Below are positions 19,324 through 23,449 of a stretch of 23,449 nt of DNA, piece after piece. Every line of letters begins with the position of its first letter. The first letter of the stretch is position 1. This stretch comes from Conoideocrella luteorostrata (lineage: Eukaryota; Ascomycota; Sordariomycetes; Hypocreales; Clavicipitaceae), in the NCBI GenBank assembly GCA_032433595.1, contig JASWJB010000480.1:1-23449 (forward strand), read 5' to 3'. Under the pieces are notes generated by a model that saw only the letters and a list, made by a program, of their open reading frames with translations, had not been told where the DNA came from and did no database searches. The translations under genes and the position numbers were made by a program.

Positions 19324-20562
19324 ATGCCCGTATTTTGTGTGACGTGGCGTGATGGTAGTAACATGTGCATATCAAATAGAGATTATTTAACAAGTCGGCT
19401 ATGCGAGAAGACCATGTCTCAATGCCACGACCAAGACCTGCTAGAAACGTTTCCGCATATCCGAGTGCTTGTCGAGAAGGAGTCAAAGGCTATCAGCCAG
19501 GAGGAGGTGAGCATCGCCATTAAGCACCGGGTCGGTCAGCTATCGGAGAGCAAGGGCCTCTCATGCTTTATGCAACAACACTTGTTGAAGAGACTACATG
19601 AGATTATGTACCGTACTTATCCGTGGGTGTCCAACGAGTGTCAATGGAGCTTACGAGCATTTCCTTAATAAGTCAAAGAAGAATTTAACGGTTCGGAAGG
19701 CCTTGAAACATCATGTTGGTGTTGCGTTATGTGCCTTTACACAGATGTGTGGTAAAGGGGCAATTTTGCAACAGTGGAAATCGGCAGGAATGGATGGAAT
19801 CAATGAATTCTGACAATGATGAATATAATTGATGATCATGATCTCAGATGACGATGCCCTCTGAAGGGCATCATGGCCTTTCTATATAGCCCTCCAGTGA
19901 TCGGAACATTCCCTTGAATTTAGTGGCGTTGGTCCTACGATCCTTGGCATCGTGCCACCTTCTTCCACTATCATAGGAATCTAGCTAATATGAGGCATCA
20001 GTCATTTCTGAAGGTGCCACTCTAGTCTTAACAGTTGGCGGCTACTCGGCCATTAACATTATCGGAAATGAATGTTGGTGTAAACAAGGACGAGACATCA
20101 CGGCGTATTCTGGACATTGCCATCGAAAACGAAGGTGATTTTGGGTTGCGTCTGAGGTCTTGGTGCGGTTTATGTATCTCAATCTGTTCATGAAAGCTTT
20201 ATTTTCTTCACCAGACAGCTCGAGAATTTCTCATGGCAGACTCGGCATCACCTTTGCGTGCTCCGTCTGAATTACGCTGGCAGTACTCCTTCAATGCCAG
20301 CGGGGCACAGGGTATTCTCACGACGATTTGCGTACTTTACCTCAATATCATAAACTCTGGTATTGGGACCGCCAAAAACATGAATCAAGACCGAATCATG
20401 AGGCTTCTTGTCTTCGTAGAATTTGCGATGAAGAGTTGGACCGTTCACCTACGCCAAGCCGACATATACCACAGCGACATGATTGTTAAACTTGCGTTGA
20501 CAATCTGTGACCAGACTCAAAGGTATACGCGATACTGGCATGAAAGGGCAATGGGGTGATAG
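19324..20562 (+). pseudogene. NACHT-type NLR (STAND) gene fragment, disrupted by solo LTR
   Basis: Fungal NACHT/NLR proteins are STAND ATPases used in non-self recognition and cell-death signalling. The fragment lacks the P-loop and N-terminal effector. Before the LTR it reads LLETFPHIRVLVEKESKAIS, IAIKHRVGQLSE, LLKRLHEIMYRTYPWV, and then, in another frame, SVNGAYEHFLNKSKKNLTVR. The LTR (19720-20033) sits after KALKHH. After it the family text resumes: EMNVGVNKDETSRRILDIAI, LRLRSWCGLCISICS, an in-frame TGA (about 20188), LYFLHQTAREFLMADS, PSELRWQYSF and CVLYLNIINSG. The region after the NACHT core ends at 20559 without visible ankyrin or WD repeats. A frameshift with an internal loss of about 30 codons near 19630, one stop and the LTR make it non-functional. 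Confidence 0.85.
19720..20033 (+). mobile_element. Solo LTR, copy 2 (314 bp), with 5-bp target site duplication
   Basis: It begins TGTTGCGTTATGTGCCTTTA and ends AGTCTTAACA. GTTGG is present on both sides (19715-19719 and 20034-20038), a perfect 5-bp target site duplication of the size typical for LTR elements. A TATA-like CTATATAGCCC lies at about 19881-19891. No internal domain remains, so it is a solo LTR left by recombination between two LTRs. It aligns with 14753-15063 throughout. Confidence 0.85.
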
Positions 20563-20984
20563 CCCGTTTCCATATCCCCCGAGGTGCCTGAGCTCTCTTT
20601 GAGAAGCCGCTTTTCATAGCTCGACCACATGTTGGATTACACGTGTGTGTTTATTTTATAAAAAAAAGTAACTTTATAAATAAAAATAATTATTATTAAT
20701 TATTAGCTTTATACTTAAACTTAAGAAAATTTTTTTTAATTAATATAAATATATATTATAGTTCTTACTTAGTAAATAGCTTTATAAAGAAAAGATTATT
20801 AATATTAAAATTCTTCCGCTAAGCATAACAAGGAGCACAGAGTAAGCCACGTGGTTACCTTTTAGCCACGCTATTTATACGGCGATATCGAGTCTTCCAG
20901 CTTGACTTGCTTTCTTCTTCTTAGATAGACGACGATAAATACACTGTTTTGCCCTTTTGATGCAGATGATCTAGATCACCCACA
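20563..20984. other. AT-rich intergenic stretch with LTR-like inverted end
   Basis: At 20629-20652 lies CACATGTTGGATTACACGTG, a reverse-complement match to the right end of the 762-965 element. Bases about 20653-20815 are extremely AT-rich with no ORF. A loose partner, CACACGTGTATTCTGTGTAA, occurs at about 21003-21022. The AT-rich core could be a heavily mutated repeat copy. No gene was seen. Confidence 0.5.
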
Positions 20985-21646
20985 CGGCACCCCTGTGCAG
21001 CCCACACGTGTATTCTGTGTAACGTACTATCCAATATTGCTTCTGAATTCGCTGTCCCATGTGGAGGCTTCGCTGGCAACGCTCGGTCGCCACACCACAT
21101 CAATAGCTGTTTCATCCTTCTAGGTTCAGGCAAACCCTCCCCCGAGATATGCTTGTAGAATAGAATTCCTTAGTGTCAATGTCGCGATAGGGCGTCGCTG
21201 TCTAGCCACTGTTTATTAAAGAGCTAGCCCTTTGTCCGCGAGATCCTAACCTGCTTCTTTTGTTTAACTTTCCTCCCTTTTTGCGTATATCTTTATTTTA
21301 ATTTATTACTAGCGCATTGCTTATTAGACGAGCAATCTTTAATAACTCTATTAGTCATCGTGGTGTTAGTGATAGCTCCTATTGTCTTACTAGTTTTAAT
21401 TTTTTTTCTTTACTTTAGTTGTTCGCAGCCTTAGCAGCGCTATTTTGTTGCGATTCTTCCGTGCCGTTGATTTCCGTCGCAATGGCTCGCGTGCTTTTCC
21501 TCGCAGACCTTGTTTCTGTTTGTGGCACTTTATCTTCTAATACTCTATCCCTTCCCTTCTGTCGTGAAGATCTCCGTAGTCCTGTCCTCGTCAACTGCAG
21601 GAGCCGTCGCTACAAGTGTAGGCTCCGGCTCAGCAGTCTCCGTCAT
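20985..21646 (-). pseudogene. dsn1: DSN1/Mis13-like kinetochore gene fragment, copy 2
   Basis: The minus strand reads FYKHISGEGLPEPRRMKQLL, MWCGDRALPAKPPHGTANSE (about 21157-21035), the most conserved part of fungal Dsn1, a Mis12-complex subunit. The gene-sense upstream part, about 21530-21420, has VPQTETRSARKSTRAIATEI and NGTEESQQNSAAKAANN and is nearly identical to copy 1. A possible start is at 21646 (MTETAEPEPTLVATAPAVDE), although the frame must change before RVLEDKVPQT. The middle (21190-21420) is AT-rich with many stops, mostly where C or G is expected. It shares the 5-bp TTCTA duplication with copy 1. Everything after about AILDS is lost, so the C-terminal coiled coil is absent. Non-functional. 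Confidence 0.75.
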
Positions 21647-22090
21647 TATAGTTATTGGGCGTCCCCGTCCCGCCGTTCTCCTCATCGGTTCTGCCTCCTC
21701 CGTCCTCGGCCGCTTCATCTATGGCTTTTTCTTGCCGGACTCGTTCCAGAATCCACACAGCACCTTTCTGCCGAAAGTTAGCTGGTTCATTGAGCGGGAG
21801 TTGCATATTCTCGAGACCCGCTGTAATTACGTGCAAAACTCCGAACGTTTCTATCATGTACGCAGGTGGGCAGCATGATCCGTGTACATTCCTCGTCGCA
21901 GCCAGGGATCATTATTCTTATTGTGCAGTGTGTGTACTCTGTACTCTGTAGACCGGGCCAATTTAAAGATAACCAAAACAGCCATCGCCAGAAGGGATTG
22001 ACGAAAAGGGTCTGTCTGCCTATCTAAGTACGGAGTACCTGGTTTCACCTTGGCGGGCGGAGGGGGCACGTCGTCGTCGTCGTCGCTCTG
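21647..22090. other. Unassigned stretch upstream of the DSN1-like fragment
   Basis: A minus-strand frame at 21857-21630 (75 codons) has a protein-like stretch, LENMQLPLNEPANFRQKGAV, WILERVRQEKAIDEAAE, and might be part of a gene fragment or of the N-terminal region of the DSN1-like sequence; I do not recognise it. Bases 22070-22090 are GTC/GAC triplets leading into the repeat module. The word TACTCCGTAC (reverse orientation) at about 22028 is common in fungal non-coding DNA. Confidence 0.3.
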
Positions 22091-22696
22091 ACAAGCTCGA
22101 TGATGCCGCTGCTGCTGCCGCTGCTGCTTCCAGCACTTTTGAGGAGGGGAAAGCCAACACTCGGGAGAGGGAAGAGTCAGCTGTTCATGATGATGATGGC
22201 CATAGGTTCGGATTTCGGTCACGATAGTAGCGGCCGGGAAGTGCAAAAGTTAGATGCCGCTTCTGCTGATGATGACGTCGCTGCTGGTGATGATGGTGAT
22301 GCTGCTGTTGCTGCTGCTGATTATGATGATGCTGTCAGCATTTGGGAGAGTAGAATAGCCAGCACTCGGGAGAGGGTAACAGTCAGCACTCACGAGATGG
22401 AAGAGTCAGCTGATGATGATGACGCCGCCGCCGATGAGGACGTTGCCACTGCCGATGATGATGGGGGTGTTGCTGCCCACGCAAAAAATGTCGCTGCTGC
22501 TGATGACGGTGATGCCGTTGCTGCTGCTGTTGATGCCGTTGAGGATGATTCCGCTGCTGGTGGTGATGCCACTGCTGGTGGAAATAATAATGCCGTTGCC
22601 GCTGCTGCCGATGATGATGGTGATGATGCTGCTGCTGCTGCTGCTGCTGATAAGGACGTTGCTGCCCACGAAAGAATACTACCAGGCAGATGTTAA
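22091..22696 (+). repeat. Ala/Asp-codon (GCT/GAT) module, copy D, 198-codon open frame
   Basis: It starts GACAAGCTCGATGATGCCGC, the same text that ends the minisatellite at about 23306. It holds GCACTCGGGAGAGGG-type cassettes (about 22161, 22366, 22387), GATTTCGGTCACGATAGTAG, and GTTGCTGCCCACGCAAAAAA. The frame 22100-22696 is open for 198 codons, changing from Met/Leu-rich to Asp/Ala-rich, and closes DKDVAAHERILPGRC and stop, as in copy A. A real protein would be a very acidic low-complexity chain, which I think unlikely; no intron signals or upstream promoter was identified. Confidence 0.7.
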
Positions 22697-23310
22697 AAGG
22701 GCTCATATCTGAAAAGATGTCTAGGCATCAGATATCACAAGTCAATCAACGAGCTCATTGAAAGGTCTAAATCTCGGAAGACGTATAGGCTGCAAGAAGC
22801 ATCGGATATCGCAGATCGTTAATCTGACAAGCTTGTTAAAAAGCTCAAATCTCCGACGATGTATAGGCATCTAATATCGCAGGTTGGTCTAGCGGGCTCG
22901 TTGGGAGGTTTGGTTCTCGGGGGACATACAGGCTCTATTGAAGAATGAGACATTGTTGGTTAATCTGATGAGGTTGTTGAAGGGGCTTAAATCTCGGAAG
23001 ACATAGGGGCTCTGCAAGAGGCATTGAAATCGCAAGTGGATCTGACGAGCTTGCCGAAAAGGCTCAAATGTTGGAAGACGTACAAGCTGCAAGAAGCGCG
23101 TTGAGAGGTTTTAATCTCGGAAGAAGTATGCGTTGCAAGAGGCATTGATATCGCAAGTGGATCTGACGAGCTTGCTGAAAAGGCTCAAATGTCGGAAGAC
23201 GTACAAGCTACAAGAGGCATTTAGTATCGCAAGTCAGCTGACGAGCTTGTTGAAAGGCTTAAATCGGAAGACGTACAGGCATCTGATATCGCAGGTCAAT
23301 CTGACAAGCT
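22697..23310 (+). repeat. ~75-bp minisatellite array, segment 3
   Basis: Here the consensus strand is the plus strand: AAGACGTATAGGCTGCAAGA, AGCATCGGATATCGCAG, and GACGAGCTTGTTGAAAGGCT, repeated about nine times with variants of about 65 and 75 bp. The array follows directly after the Ala/Asp module, without the CACAA and GC-rich modules found between them in copy B, and passes at about 23306 into a second GAT/GCT run. Confidence 0.85.
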
Positions 23311-23449
23311 CGATGATGCTGCTGCTGCTGCTGCTCATGATGATGATGATGATGCTGAATATAACCCCATGTGTCCTTTGTATTGTAGGGCACGAGCCTG
23401 CTGATCTGCAGCTTGTCAGGGCTCATACCACTAGCGCCACCGAGAGCAC
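23311..23449. other. GAT/GCT run and unassigned end of window
   Basis: Bases 23311-23360 resume the GATGATGCTGCTGCTGCTG triplet run. The last ~90 bases have no repeat match that I can see and are too short to assign. Confidence 0.4.

Noticed and set aside
22383..22706. Gln/His-rich minus-strand ORF
   Set aside because: It is the reverse reading of the GAT/GCT triplet block.

Overview
The window looks like a repeat-rich stretch of a filamentous ascomycete genome, most likely Pezizomycotina and perhaps Hypocreales. The grounds are short introns (53-72 bp) with GTATGT/GTAAGT-type donors and CTAAC/CTGAC/CTAAT branch sites, an RCC1-type gene, a Zn(II)2Cys6 regulator, a fungal NACHT/NLR remnant, fungal Copia and PIF/Harbinger remnants, and C-to-T/G-to-A decay resembling RIP. 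No bacterial-style gene organisation, rRNA, tRNA or CRISPR was seen.

Only three host genes look intact or nearly so, all on the minus strand: a small two-exon coiled-coil protein (8898-9347), an RCC1/Pim1-like chromatin protein with one intron (11700-13413), and a multi-exon Zn2Cys6 transcription factor (16647-19035). The last shows two reading-frame problems. RCC1 and the transcription factor are both butted at their 3' ends by repetitive DNA: a truncated Copia element overlaps the RCC1 stop codon, and a repeat module ends at the transcription factor stop.

The rest is mostly debris. There are two broken copies of a DSN1/Mis13-like kinetochore gene (966-1575 and 20985-21646), two partial copies of a CENP-S/MHF1-like gene (about 13990-14240 and 14587-14752), a decayed Harbinger transposase with a neighbouring ORF (1990-3790), a Copia gag-RT-RNaseH remnant (10690-11713), an NLR pseudogene split by a solo LTR with a perfect 5-bp target duplication (19324-20562), and a second copy of that LTR without one (14753-15063).

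The most striking structure is a modular repeat family that occupies about 40% of the window. In one orientation its order is: a minisatellite of about 75 bp; a unique-looking junction; an Ala/Asp-codon (GCT/GAT) block with embedded cassettes; a degenerate CACAAGA/CCAGCGCA-rich block; and a GC-rich block containing CGGCAACTCTGC. It appears at 1-745 (+), 3791-8400 (-, the longest, starting and ending in the same kinds of module), 15064-16646 (+) and 22091-23360 (+). I do not recognise it as a named element and see no transposase inside it. It is the best candidate here for something undescribed.
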